Positions 1 to 9,005 of a stretch of 64,000 bases of DNA are shown here, in pieces. Numbering within the stretch: the first letter of the stretch is position 1; each line of letters opens with the position of its first letter. A program made the position numbers and the translations under genes. The notes beneath the pieces are model-generated. The model saw only the letters and a list, made by a program, of their open reading frames with translations. It searched no databases and was not told the DNA's origin. The stretch spans positions 45,017 through 109,016 of the forward strand of contig CAMJMQ010000007.1 in the NCBI GenBank assembly GCA_946407065.1. The letters run 5' to 3'. The DNA is from an uncultured Clostridia bacterium. Lineage in GTDB: Bacteria; Bacillota; Clostridia; Oscillospirales; Acutalibacteraceae.

Positions 1-2
1 GC

Positions 3-440
3 TTGATCGGCTGTGAGGCGGCAGGCAGAGGCGTCGATACCTTTGAGACAGCCGCGACCATCGCCACCGGCAAGCTCGGCATCTTCCACGGCATGAAATC
101 CTATTTCTGTCAGGATGAATACGGCCAGATCGCACCCGTCTATTCGATCTCAGCCGGATTAGATTATCCCGGTGTGGGACCCGAGCACGCTCATCTGCAT
201 GATATCGGCAGAGCGGAGTATGTGCCGATCACCGACGAAGAGGCGGTATGCGCCTTTGAGTATCTCGCGAAAACAGAGGGGATCATCCCCGCGATCGAAT
301 CGGCGCATGCCGTTGCGCACGCGATAAAACTCGCGCCGACGATGGATCGGGACAAGATCATCGTGATCACGATCTCCGGCAGAGGCGATAAAGACTGTGC
401 CGCTATCGCGCGATACAGAGGGGAGGATATCTATGAGTAA
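3..440 (+). CDS. trpB: Tryptophan synthase beta chain, C-terminal part (truncated by window start)
   Basis: Translation [11 protein letters not shown]...[40 protein letters not shown] is characteristic TrpB; overlaps downstream trpA. Confidence 0.97.
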   Translation: MIGCEAAGRGVDTFETAATIATGKLGIFHGMKSYFCQDEYGQIAPVYSISAGLDYPGVGPEHAHLHDIGRAEYVPITDEEAVCAFEYLAKTEGIIPAIESAHAVAHAIKLAPTMDRDKIIVITISGRGDKDCAAIARYRGEDIYE

Positions 441-1203
441 CATCCGCAAAGCTTTTACAAACGGAAAAGCCTTCATTGCCTTCATCACCTGCGGCGATCC
501 CGATTTGGAAACGACAGCGGCGGTCGTGCGTTCCGCGGTGGAAAACGGCGCCGACCTGATCGAGCTGGGTATCCCCTTCTCCGATCCTACCGCGGAAGGT
601 CCCGTGATCCAAGGGGCAAATCTCAGAGCGCTTTCCGGCGGCGTTACGTCCGACAAGGTCTTTTCACTCGTCAGGGAGCTGCGCCGCGACGTCAGCGTGC
701 CGATGGTGTTCATGACCTACTCGAACGTCGTGTTCTCCTACGGCGCCGAAAGATTTATCTCGACCTGTCACGAGATCGGGATCGACGGACTGATCCTGCC
801 TGATCTGCCGTTTGAGGAGAAGGACGAGTTTCAGCCCGTATGCAAACAATACGATGTTGATCTGATCTCTCTGATCGCGCCTACCTCCGAGAATCGCATC
901 GCGATGATAGCCAAAGAAGCAGAGGGCTTCATCTATGTTGTGTCCAGCTTAGGCGTGACGGGTATGCGCAGTGAGATCAAAACCGATCTCGCGTCCATTA
1001 TTAAGGTCATCCGGGAGAATACAGACACTCCCTGCGCGATCGGGTTCGGCATTTCCACACCTGAACAAGCGAAGAAGATGGCGGATCTCTCCGACGGCGC
1101 GATCGTCGGCTCCGCGATCATCAAGCTGCTCGAAAAGCACGGCAAAAACGCGTCCGAATACGTAGGAGCATATGTGAAATCCATGAAGGACGCGATCAGA
1201 TAA
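433..1203 (+). CDS. trpA: Tryptophan synthase alpha chain
   Basis: [52 protein letters not shown] at 433 overlaps trpB stop (ATGAGTAA). Confidence 0.97.
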   Translation: MSNIRKAFTNGKAFIAFITCGDPDLETTAAVVRSAVENGADLIELGIPFSDPTAEGPVIQGANLRALSGGVTSDKVFSLVRELRRDVSVPMVFMTYSNVVFSYGAERFISTCHEIGIDGLILPDLPFEEKDEFQPVCKQYDVDLISLIAPTSENRIAMIAKEAEGFIYVVSSLGVTGMRSEIKTDLASIIKVIRENTDTPCAIGFGISTPEQAKKMADLSDGAIVGSAIIKLLEKHGKNASEYVGAYVKSMKDAIR

Positions 1204-1238
1204 CGTATTCTTATGCGTTACGAGATAATTCTGTTTTA

Positions 1239-1319
1239 GGGGTGCGTAAGCCACTCTTTCGGGAGAGCGCTTGGTTCGCATTCAAGAGGTCAGCGGTTCG
1301 AATCCGCTTATCTCCACCA
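1239..1319 (+). pseudogene. tRNA-Ala-like gene remnant: intact anticodon arm, T-arm and 3' CCA, degenerate 5' half
   Basis: GAGAGCGCTTGGTTCGCATTCAAGAGGTCAGCGGTTCGAATCCGCTTATCTCCACCA; anticodon loop TTCGCAT; 5' GGGGTGC does not pair properly with TATCTCC. Confidence 0.6.
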
Positions 1320-1562
1320 TTGAAAAAGACGGTAGGTATCGTAAGATATCTACCGTCTTTTTCATTTATACCGTACAGGGGTGATAAGCGGATTCGAAGG
1401 AGAGCGTGCCAAACGAGGAGCGCGAAGTCGCTCTGAGTGCAGGTAGAATTAGTCCGGGGGACTAATTCTAGCGAGAGCGTAGATCAGGTTTTTCCGTACG
1501 CTGAATGCTCCCAAGGCGGGGTAACCGCCGTCCTGTAAATATAACATAGCTTATCTCCACCA
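1306..1562 (+). repeat. Direct repeat of tRNA 3' tail GCTTATCTCCACCA (1306-1319 and 1549-1562) with an inverted 16-bp copy GATAAGCGGATTCGAA at 1383-1398
   Basis: Exact string matches by eye; a palindrome AGAATTAGTCCGGGGGACTAATTCT lies between them. Confidence 0.85.
1323..1362 (+). terminator. Rho-independent terminator hairpin
   Basis: AAAAAGACGGTAGGTATC-GTAA-GATATCTACCGTCTTTTT. Confidence 0.85.
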
Positions 1563-1565
1563 GAA

Positions 1566-1602
1566 AAATAACCGCTTGTTCATAACGAACAAGCGGTTAT
1601 TT
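1566..1602 (+). terminator. Hairpin terminator AAATAACCGCTTGTTCATAACGAACAAGCGGTTATTT
   Basis: Perfect long stem; core repeated identically at 10637-10663 and as a relative at 44640-44673. Confidence 0.8.
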
Positions 1603-1624
1603 CAGATTGTCGAAAAAGTCCAGC
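1603..1624 (+). mobile_element. IS1182-type left-end remnant (terminal inverted repeat only)
   Basis: CAGATTGTCGAAAAAGTCCAGC resembles intact IS left end CAGTTTGTCGAAAAATCCAGC at 9006. Confidence 0.5.
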
Positions 1625-1705
1625 TCAGGCCCAATATCATTAAGTTAAGCAACAAGACACTCAAAAGAAGTGGGTGCCCTGTTTTTTTGAAGAATTTTTA
1701 GGAAA

Positions 1706-1990
1706 AGGCTTGACAAAGATGAAAACGGCAACAAGTTGTTTGCTAATATTTCTAATTACAGCGTTGACGGAGAACGAGAATCCACTTGGTTTGTTGATAA
1801 AGTCAAAAAGTATCATCGGACATTTTCAACTATAATTAACACTTTGATTGAAGCAGGCTTTCAAATAAACAAGTTGATTGAGCCTGTACCAACACCTGAA
1901 GCACTCAAAGAACATCCTGCGTATAATGATTTATTACATAAGCCCGATTTTCTGATTATAAAAGCTATAAAGATAACATCAGATCAATAA
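1706..1990 (+). pseudogene. 5'-truncated class I SAM-dependent methyltransferase, C-terminal fragment
   Basis: DKDENGNKLFANISNYSVDGERESTWFVDKVKKYHRTFSTIINTLIEAGF..LIEPVPTPEALKEHPAYNDLLHKPDFLIIKA resembles C-termini of small methyltransferases; no start or SAM motif upstream. Confidence 0.65.
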
Positions 1991-2088
1991 TTATAATATC
2001 CTGCTTACCAATAAGTTTAAGAATAGCAATACCCTCTGTTTTACGCTGTTCGTATAATTAAGAATCAATACATTTTCGTCTTGACTGG

Positions 2089-2127
2089 GGTGCCGGCTCG
2101 TTTTTACTTTTGAGCCGGCACCTTTTT
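2089..2127 (+). terminator. Hairpin terminator GGTGCCGGCTCG...TGAGCCGGCACCTTTTT
   Basis: Inverted repeat plus T-tract. Confidence 0.7.
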
Positions 2128-2140
2128 GCTTTGGCACATA

Positions 2141-2173
2141 AAAAACGCCTGCTCACACAGTGTGAACAGGCGG
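2141..2173 (-). terminator. Terminator of the response regulator gene
   Basis: CGCCTGCTCACACAGTGTGAACAGGCG with A-tract on + (T-tract on -). Confidence 0.75.
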
Positions 2174-2196
2174 ATACTTAAATACTATGCTGATAA

Positions 2197-2979
2197 TCAG
2201 AAATCATTGAACATAAAATCAGCCCAATAATACTGACTCATATACTCATTGGCGTAAGCGTTGACCGCGCCCGCGTCAAGCTCGGCAAAGCGGTAATAAT
2301 CGCAGTCAAGCACGTCGGGATTGACCGACAGCGCATTGTAGCTTTTGTGAACAGCCTTTTGCGCGCCGACCTTTTTAAGACTTTTCATCATAGCAGAGAT
2401 CAGCGTTTGCACATAGCTCTGCTGATTATTATCATACGGTTTGTCCTCAAACAGCGCCGCAGCGATCTCTCGGGTGCTGCAGGAGCTGCCGTGGCGGTGT
2501 ACCAGATACGCAAAGATTTCCTTCGATCTGCTGCGTTCAAAATGAACAGGCGTGCCGTCGGGCAAAAACACGTCAAAGTTGCCGAAGCACTGTACCTTTA
2601 GCAGCGCGTCGTTCTTCGGAATGATCGGGAACCGCAGTTCCTCAAGCTCACGCGCGACCTCTTCCTTGGTGACGGGCTTCATAATATAGCCGCTCGCGCG
2701 CATATCCATCGCGTCCGCCTTGTACTCCGAAAAGCCCGTGACGAAAATGATATTCATCTTGGGATTGCTCTGCTTGAGCCTTTTTGCCACCTCGACGCCG
2801 TTCATGCCGCGCATATGGATATCCAGGAAAGCGACGTCACAGCCGTTCTGTTCCGCTTCTTCCAACAAATCATCCTGATCGTCGAACGCCAGAACATCCG
2901 CGTCGGGTTTGACCTGTTTGACGCACATTTCCAGCATCTGTAATGCCAGCTGTTCATCGTCAAGACACAGTATCTTCAT
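2197..2979 (-). CDS. Response regulator with SARP/BTAD-like C-terminal region
   Basis: MKILCLDDEQLALQML...VAFLDIHMRGMNGVEVAKRL...TGFSEYKADAMDMRASGYIMKPV receiver; C-term LLKVQCFGNFDVFLPDGTPVHFERSRSKEIFAYLVHRHG. Confidence 0.9.
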   Translation of the reverse strand: MKILCLDDEQLALQMLEMCVKQVKPDADVLAFDDQDDLLEEAEQNGCDVAFLDIHMRGMNGVEVAKRLKQSNPKMNIIFVTGFSEYKADAMDMRASGYIMKPVTKEEVARELEELRFPIIPKNDALLKVQCFGNFDVFLPDGTPVHFERSRSKEIFAYLVHRHGSSCSTREIAAALFEDKPYDNNQQSYVQTLISAMMKSLKKVGAQKAVHKSYNALSVNPDVLDCDYYRFAELDAGAVNAYANEYMSQYYWADFMFNDF

Positions 2980-4891
2980 TCTTTTGATCCTCCTTCGGGA
3001 GTCTGACTGTCGCGACAGTGCCCTCCCCTATCGTACTCTCTATGTTCACTTCGCCGCCGCACATCTCTTTGAGTCGTCTTCGGGTATTCTCCATACCGAC
3101 ATGGGAGCGTCCGTCCTCCTTCTGCGGCGCGTTGACGTCAAATCCGACGCCGTCATCCGACACGATCACCTCATAGGCCTTTTCCGTTTCACGGGTCGCG
3201 ATGGTGACCGTACCGCCCTTTTTCTTCATGCCGACGCCGTGCTTGACGGCGTTTTCCACCAGCGGCTGGATGCTCAGCTGCGGCAGGACGAAATCCGTCG
3301 TCTGAATATCATAGGCGACATTCAGCTTCTTTCCGAAACGGAGCTTTTCGATATACAGATACTTCTTTAGATGCTCCAGCTCCTGATCGAACGGGATCGG
3401 ATTGGTTCGTTTGAGCGAATCCATATTGCCGCGCAGATACTTGGCAAACGTCACCGTCGCCTCCTGCGCGGTATCGGGATCGATCTTGCACATCATCGCG
3501 ATAGAGGTCAGGGCGTTATACATAAAGTGCGGTTGGATCTGTGACACCATCACGCTGACCTTTGCCTCATACAATTCCTTTTGCATCTGCTGATAACGGA
3601 TGGACGCAAGATACTGCTTTCTCAGATCGCGCACCAGATGTACCATCTGATAGATCATGGTGATCGCGAGTCCGAAATGATAGAAGTGGACGTCCGCAAA
3701 ATGCGCATAGTGATTGATGACGTCAAGCAGGATGGAGATCGTGAGCGGCGTCCATGACGCAAGGATGATGACAGCCTCTTTGTTGTTCCGTATCTCCGTA
3801 AAGAGAAGTATCGTCAAGGTCACAATGCCTGCCGCCGTACACAGATAGACGTTCGGCGAGGTCGCGTACAGATCGCGCACGCGGGTAAATTGCAGGATGA
3901 TCGCCCCGATCACAACCGTGATATACAGCGCGGTGACCACATTCGCGATCGCGCGCGTGACGCGTCCGGTCAGATTTGCTTTCAGATAGATCATGATCGT
4001 GATGATCAGGCAGTAATCAAGCACGGTCTCAATGATCATGCAGGCAGCGGGGTCGGCGATCCACAGATTGAGGTACGGAACCATCCGCTGTCCGATCATG
4101 AACATCCCCCAGAAAAAGCACAGCGCGCCGAAGGCAAAGTATTTGCTGTTGATCTTTCCGAGGATGAAGCCCGCTACGGGGAACAGGAAGATTCCGAAGA
4201 AGCAAACCAGCAAAAACGCCAGCAAAGGCGGCATGATCTCAAAGAAGAATTTGAGATAAGAGCCGTTCGCCTCACTGTAGAGAACATGGAAGCACTCGGA
4301 AAAGCTCTGCTGCGCAAAGGGATACGGATTCTCCACCTCAAAGATATAATCTTTTTCGCCGAGCATCCCGTCGGCGTTCAGCGTCGAGGTGAATATGGTG
4401 CTCGTCCAGTACCCCGGCGTATCGGGAAAGCTGAGATCCTGCAGTAGCCCGATCGTATAATTCTGATCAAAAACATCCTTTTGCAGCATCGGGTCATTCG
4501 GATCCTCCGCGTTTTCCAGATACAGTTGTCTGAGCGTTTCCTTGTTGCGATAGGTCAGTTCAAAGACCGTATCGCCCTGCGTGGTTTTCATCGTGTACCA
4601 AACGTTTTGAGAGGAAACCGTCATATTGGCGTAAAGCAACGTAGAAGCTTCATTCATCTTTCCTTTGAACACGATCTTATGAAAGGTCTCGTTGATCGAT
4701 TTGTCGGCGTCGATCGGTTTCCACGCGCCGCCGTCGACGGAGTATTCACCCTCCATGAAGATCGATTGGTTCCTTGTCGTGTCGACCTTGAAAAAGTAGT
4801 GCGCGCCGTATACGACCAATCCGATAAACAGCAAGACCACGATGCCGATGCTGACAAAAGACCATCTTTTGCTGCCGAGTACCTTTACCAT
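2960..4891 (-). CDS. Membrane sensor histidine kinase, LytS/YesM-like (His_kinase + HATPase_c)
   Basis: Start MVKVLGSKRW preceded by GGAGGT; SQIQPHFMYNALTSIAMMCKIDP..; HATPase PLVENAVKHGVG..DDGVGFD; multiple TM helices. Confidence 0.92.
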   Translation of the reverse strand: MVKVLGSKRWSFVSIGIVVLLFIGLVVYGAHYFFKVDTTRNQSIFMEGEYSVDGGAWKPIDADKSINETFHKIVFKGKMNEASTLLYANMTVSSQNVWYTMKTTQGDTVFELTYRNKETLRQLYLENAEDPNDPMLQKDVFDQNYTIGLLQDLSFPDTPGYWTSTIFTSTLNADGMLGEKDYIFEVENPYPFAQQSFSECFHVLYSEANGSYLKFFFEIMPPLLAFLLVCFFGIFLFPVAGFILGKINSKYFAFGALCFFWGMFMIGQRMVPYLNLWIADPAACMIIETVLDYCLIITIMIYLKANLTGRVTRAIANVVTALYITVVIGAIILQFTRVRDLYATSPNVYLCTAAGIVTLTILLFTEIRNNKEAVIILASWTPLTISILLDVINHYAHFADVHFYHFGLAITMIYQMVHLVRDLRKQYLASIRYQQMQKELYEAKVSVMVSQIQPHFMYNALTSIAMMCKIDPDTAQEATVTFAKYLRGNMDSLKRTNPIPFDQELEHLKKYLYIEKLRFGKKLNVAYDIQTTDFVLPQLSIQPLVENAVKHGVGMKKKGGTVTIATRETEKAYEVIVSDDGVGFDVNAPQKEDGRSHVGMENTRRRLKEMCGGEVNIESTIGEGTVATVRLPKEDQKNEDTVS

Positions 4892-5136
4892 ACCTTCACC
4901 TCCCGATCCATTCACATATAACGAAATGATGCTTGCTGAGTCATATACTGTTATTATAAAAAACAATTCCCGTAAAGTCAATGCAGCGATGGTGATCGCG
5001 ATCAAAATACGACACGAACCACCGCAGGGCGATCCCCGTGTCAGAAGAACAGGGGGATCGTTTTTGGTTTATCAATCAATAGGAGCATCGAATTGTGTTC
5101 GTTATATTGTGTTCGTTATATTGTTTTTAGTTGTTA

Positions 5137-5608
5137 TTACTTGTATACGACGGACACACCGTTGGCGTTGTTGTTGTATTTCATTGCGTTGCTGGTGTTG
5201 CCCCATTCCTTGGAGAGCTTGTCGCCCAGACCGTGACCGTACTGAACGAGTATGTTGCTTACGCGGTTGTTGGCGAAGTTATCGGTGAACTTACAGTTCT
5301 TGATGACGTTGCGGTCGTCGATGTGGAACAAACGGATCGCGCCGCCTACGTGGTCTGCCTTGTTGCCTTCAAAGGTGCAGTTGGTGATGCTGTTTTTGAA
5401 GTAGGAGCGGTCATATGACATTCCGGGTCCGATGAAGATCGCGCCTGCCTGGTCGTTAGAGGAGTTGTTCTTGAAGGTCACGCCGTCCGCGGTCAGGTTG
5501 TCGCAAGCGATCGCGCCGCCGGCACCCTTCTTTAAATCTTCAGGTGTACGAACATATTTGTCTTCGATCGTTTTGTTGCTTACGTTGCCTTCAAAGAGAC
5601 CGCCTTTG
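5137..5608 (-). pseudogene. 5'-truncated paralog of the secreted beta-helix protein at 6560-8698
   Basis: GGLFEGNVSNKTIEDKYVRTPEDLKKGAGGAIACDNLTADGVTFKNNSSNDQAGAIF..NSITNCTFEGNKADHVGGAIRLFHIDDRNVIKNCKF parallels the C-terminus of the full gene; homology stops near 5605 next to IS remnant. Confidence 0.85.
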
Positions 5609-5659
5609 CAACTTCTTTGCAGTTTCTAAAGATTTTTAATTATTATTATAAAAGTTTAT

Positions 5660-5782
5660 ATACTCTCCTGACCCCGTTTCAGCTTCTATCTCAAATTACT
5701 GCTTACATTTTTTAGAAATATTAAGTCAAATATTAAAGCCATGTTTCAACTTACGCCGAAACATAGCTTTTTCTACAGACTG
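5660..5782 (+). mobile_element. IS1182-type element 3'-end remnant
   Basis: CTCCTGACCCCGTTTCAGCTTCTATCTCAAATTACTGCTTACATTTTTTAGAAAT...GCTTTTTCTACAGACTG closely matches 10519-10636 of the intact IS. Confidence 0.85.
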
Positions 5783-5810
5783 AGAGGCTGCGATTCGCAG
5801 CCTCTCTTTT
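5783..5810 (+). terminator. Hairpin terminator AGAGGCTGCGATTCGCAGCCTCTCTTTTTG
   Basis: Perfect stem + T-tract, abuts IS remnant end. Confidence 0.8.
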
Positions 5811-5819
5811 TGTTGTTAA

Positions 5820-6500
5820 CCGAAAACCCCCGATTGTATCGGGGGTTCAAAAGAGCTTAAGCGATACACAAAAAATGCTCCTTCTGATATAATGGAAGTG
5901 CGGTCTGGCAACTGCACGAAAGAATCAGAAGGAGGTCAAGCATGCATGACAATAATAGTTTAGCACACACAAGTTGGAATTGCAAATATCATATAGTATT
6001 TGCGCCGAAGTACAGAAGGAAAGTGTTTTACAGACAATACAGAGTAGAAGTAGGAAAGATACTCAGAGAGTTATGTGAATGGAAAGGAGTACACATCATA
6101 GAAGCAGAAGTGTGTCCCGATCATATCCACATGTTTGTAGAAATCCCACCAAAAATGAGCGTATCAAGTTTTATGGGCTTTTTGAAAGGAAAGAGCAGTA
6201 TCATCATACATCAAAGGCACGGAAATCTAAAGTATAAATATGGCAATCGTTCATTTTGGTGTAGGGGGTATTATGTAGATACAGTTGGGAAGAATGCAAA
6301 GAGAATAGCAGAGTATATCCAAAACCAACTCAAAGAAGATCAAGTCAGCGATCAAATGACGATACGAGGCTGGGACGACCCGTTCACGGGTAGCAAGTAA
6401 CAATCGCAAGTGTCGGACCGCAATGCGCCTTAAGGCGCCGCTAATACAATAGCCTTTAAGGCGCATAAGAAAATCCACCGGCTATGCCGGTGGATTTTTA
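5820..6500 (+). mobile_element. IS200/IS605-superfamily element (IS200 type, tnpA only)
   Basis: Y1 transposase flanked by hairpins AACCCCCGATTGTATCGGGGGTT (5825) and AAAATCCACCGGCTATGCCGGTGGATTTT (6470). Confidence 0.85.
5942..6400 (+). CDS. tnpA: IS200/IS605 family HUH (Y1) transposase TnpA
   Basis: WNCKYHIVFAPKYRRKVFY...CPDHIHMFVEIPPKMSVSSFMGFLKGKSS..FWCRGYYVDTVGKN; HIH motif and catalytic Tyr region. Confidence 0.96.
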   Translation: MHDNNSLAHTSWNCKYHIVFAPKYRRKVFYRQYRVEVGKILRELCEWKGVHIIEAEVCPDHIHMFVEIPPKMSVSSFMGFLKGKSSIIIHQRHGNLKYKYGNRSFWCRGYYVDTVGKNAKRIAEYIQNQLKEDQVSDQMTIRGWDDPFTGSK

Positions 6501-6559
6501 ATGTTGGTATTCTATTTAGCGTTTCTATTTGAGTGATTGGTTCATGTCTGTTGTTTATC

Positions 6560-8698
6560 TCACTTGTAGACAACGACCGTGCTGTTGTTGTTTGCGTCGG
6601 TGGTGTTGCCCCAATCCTTGAAGAACTTGTCGCCGATACCGTGACCGTACTGAACGAATACGTCGGAGCCTCTGCTACTGTTGCCGGTGAACTTGCAGTT
6701 CTTGATGACGTTGCGGTTGCCGATGTGGAACAAACGGATCGCGCCGCCTACGTGGTCAGCCTTGTTGCCTTCGAAGGTGCAGTTGGTGATGCTGGTTTTG
6801 AAGTCGGTATAACGATGCTCCATGCCGGGGTTGAGGAAGATCGCGGCTGCCTGATCGTTAGAGTAATTGTTCTTGAAGGTCGTGCCGTCTACGGTAAGGT
6901 TTTCAGCCCAAACTGCGCCGCCCGCGCCTTTCTTTAAATCTTCATTCGTGTGAGCGTACTTGTCATCGATGATCGTGGTGCTTGAGTTGCCTTCAAAGTG
7001 ACCGCCTGTGATTTTCAGGTTGCTGCCTGCCGCGGTGAAGCTCTGTGCCGCGATCGCGCCGCCGCCGCCGTGCCATGCCTTGTTGTTCTTGAAGGTGGAA
7101 TCAGTTACAACTATTTCGTTATCGGTTCGGGCATAGATGCCGCCGCCGTATTTAGCGGAATTGTTCTCAAAGTTGCATTTGGTGACAGTCAGATTGCCGG
7201 TTCTGGGGAACATGATCACGCCGGAATTGCCTGCGTTTTTGATGGTGCAGCCGGTCAGATCAAGCTTGATGTTCTTGTCGTTTTCCTGACCCATGAAGAT
7301 ACCTGTGCCTGTGGTCTTGTCGATGGTAACGCCGTCGAGCTTGTTGGTGACGTTGTTTCTGTTCTCGTTTCTGATCGCGTTGCTGCCGCCGAGCAGGGTA
7401 CCGTTCTTGACGGTGAGGTTGGTGTTGGCTTCACAGCCGAAGATCGGCTTATTGGAGCGGGCGGTGTTGTCGAGGGTGTGGCCGCCGAGGTTGATGGTGA
7501 TGGTGCGACCGTCGTTGACGTTGAAGTTGTTGGACGGGCTGAAGCCGTACTTTTTCCAGTCGAGGTTATTGAAGTTGAAGCCGTTGTTCTTGTCTGCCTT
7601 CATGTCGGCGTACATGGTGATGGTGAAGTCCTTGCCGGTGGAAGAAGCCTGTGCCCATGCTTCGGAGAAGTCGCGGAAGCCTTTTTCCTGGATACCGTCT
7701 ACCGGCTCAGAGAGCTTGACGGTCGCGCCGAGCATTGTGCCGTTGTTGAGGTTGTTGTCGATCGCCTTTTTGTATGCCTCGTTGAAGGAATTCATGGTCT
7801 TGCTGATGGATTGCTCGATACCTTCGTAATTGGTGTAGGGATCCTCGCCCTCGCATACCTTATAGATACCCTTGTCGATCTCATACTCTCTGACCTTGTA
7901 CGCCATGTTGTTGAGGGTGAGCATGGTGATGTAGTCCAAGCCGGCGTCATAGTGGATGGTGGTCAGCTCGCCGTTAATGTCCTTCTGAACGACCTTTAAA
8001 TAGTCGAGGGATTCCTTCCAGCTGTGAGCTGACTCTTTATACTTTTCTGTGACCTTGTCAAAGAGGTACTTGGTGGTCGCTTCATAGCCGGACTGTCTGT
8101 TGGTGCTCAGACGCTTGCCGAGGACATAATCGCGCATGATACCGAAGTTCTTCTCCAGCTTCGAGATATCGCAGTTGCTGTCGGCAAGAATGGTTTTGTA
8201 GGCTCTGTAGGTTTTGTCGTCGATCTTGCCTTTACCGGAATCGGTGATGTTTTTCGCGTTGTGTGAGATCTTGTCAATAGCGTTGGAGTAGTCGTCGTGG
8301 AGGGTGTCGGCTGCATTACGGAAAGACTCGGTGTTGATCGCGCCGTTGATGACCTGGAGGCTGTTCATCTCTTCCTTATGATTGTCCTCAATGATGTCTT
8401 TCAGCTTGTCGATCTTATCGATCGCGTCTTTTACGGTGGGTTGCTTCTCTTCGGTGCCGTCGAAGATCCAGTTGAGCAGGTAGCCGGTGCCCATCTTCAA
8501 CAGCGATCCGGCGATGCCGCTCGGAACGAATTTGTCGATAGTCTGGCAGAGCGCGAAGCTCGAGAGATCCTTGGCGACTCCCTTAGCGGTGGGTGCTGCC
8601 GCCGAAGCGGTGGTGACGCTTGCCGCGCCTACCGAAACGATGGTGACCAGTGAAAGCATTCCTGCGATGATCCTGGTTTTGATCTTGTTGTTTTTCAT
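6560..8698 (-). CDS. Secreted two-part protein: alpha-helical N-terminal region plus right-handed parallel beta-helix C-terminal region
   Basis: MKNNKIKTRIIAGMLSLVTIVSVGAASVTTASAA signal peptide with GGAGGAAG RBS; C-term repeated 'LTVKNGTLLGG..LDLTGCTIKNAGNSGV..LTVTKCNFENNSAKYGGGIYA..VVTDSTFKNNKA'. Confidence 0.85.
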   Translation of the reverse strand: MKNNKIKTRIIAGMLSLVTIVSVGAASVTTASAAAPTAKGVAKDLSSFALCQTIDKFVPSGIAGSLLKMGTGYLLNWIFDGTEEKQPTVKDAIDKIDKLKDIIEDNHKEEMNSLQVINGAINTESFRNAADTLHDDYSNAIDKISHNAKNITDSGKGKIDDKTYRAYKTILADSNCDISKLEKNFGIMRDYVLGKRLSTNRQSGYEATTKYLFDKVTEKYKESAHSWKESLDYLKVVQKDINGELTTIHYDAGLDYITMLTLNNMAYKVREYEIDKGIYKVCEGEDPYTNYEGIEQSISKTMNSFNEAYKKAIDNNLNNGTMLGATVKLSEPVDGIQEKGFRDFSEAWAQASSTGKDFTITMYADMKADKNNGFNFNNLDWKKYGFSPSNNFNVNDGRTITINLGGHTLDNTARSNKPIFGCEANTNLTVKNGTLLGGSNAIRNENRNNVTNKLDGVTIDKTTGTGIFMGQENDKNIKLDLTGCTIKNAGNSGVIMFPRTGNLTVTKCNFENNSAKYGGGIYARTDNEIVVTDSTFKNNKAWHGGGGAIAAQSFTAAGSNLKITGGHFEGNSSTTIIDDKYAHTNEDLKKGAGGAVWAENLTVDGTTFKNNYSNDQAAAIFLNPGMEHRYTDFKTSITNCTFEGNKADHVGGAIRLFHIGNRNVIKNCKFTGNSSRGSDVFVQYGHGIGDKFFKDWGNTTDANNNSTVVVYK

Positions 8699-9005
8699 TT
8701 TTCTTCCTCCTTTATCATTATTGTTATTGTTTGTGTTGGTTTGATTGATGGTTGTGAGTTGGTTCATCTTTTTCATTATCCTTACTCCTTTTTATATGGT
8801 ATTGAAATTGTTCTTGGTCGAGGGCGTTTGCCTTTGTTTTTCGTTTGTTCCCTTGACTGTGACTAAAGTATAGCAGGCGCACTACAACAAGATTACAACA
8901 AATACCAACATTTTTTGAAATTTTTTAAAAAATTTTTATTCATTCCTGAAAAACGGCTTATCCATGCGGTTTTACAAAAAGAAAAGGACTCCGAAAGAGT
9001 CCTTT

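Noticed and set aside
1242-1436. 64-aa ORF overlapping the tRNA-like region
   Set aside because: No family signature; overlaps a tRNA remnant and a terminator hairpin.
6998-7999. 333-aa plus-strand ORF opposite the beta-helix gene
   Set aside because: Antisense of a signal-peptide-containing, RBS-preceded coding gene with clear beta-helix periodicity.
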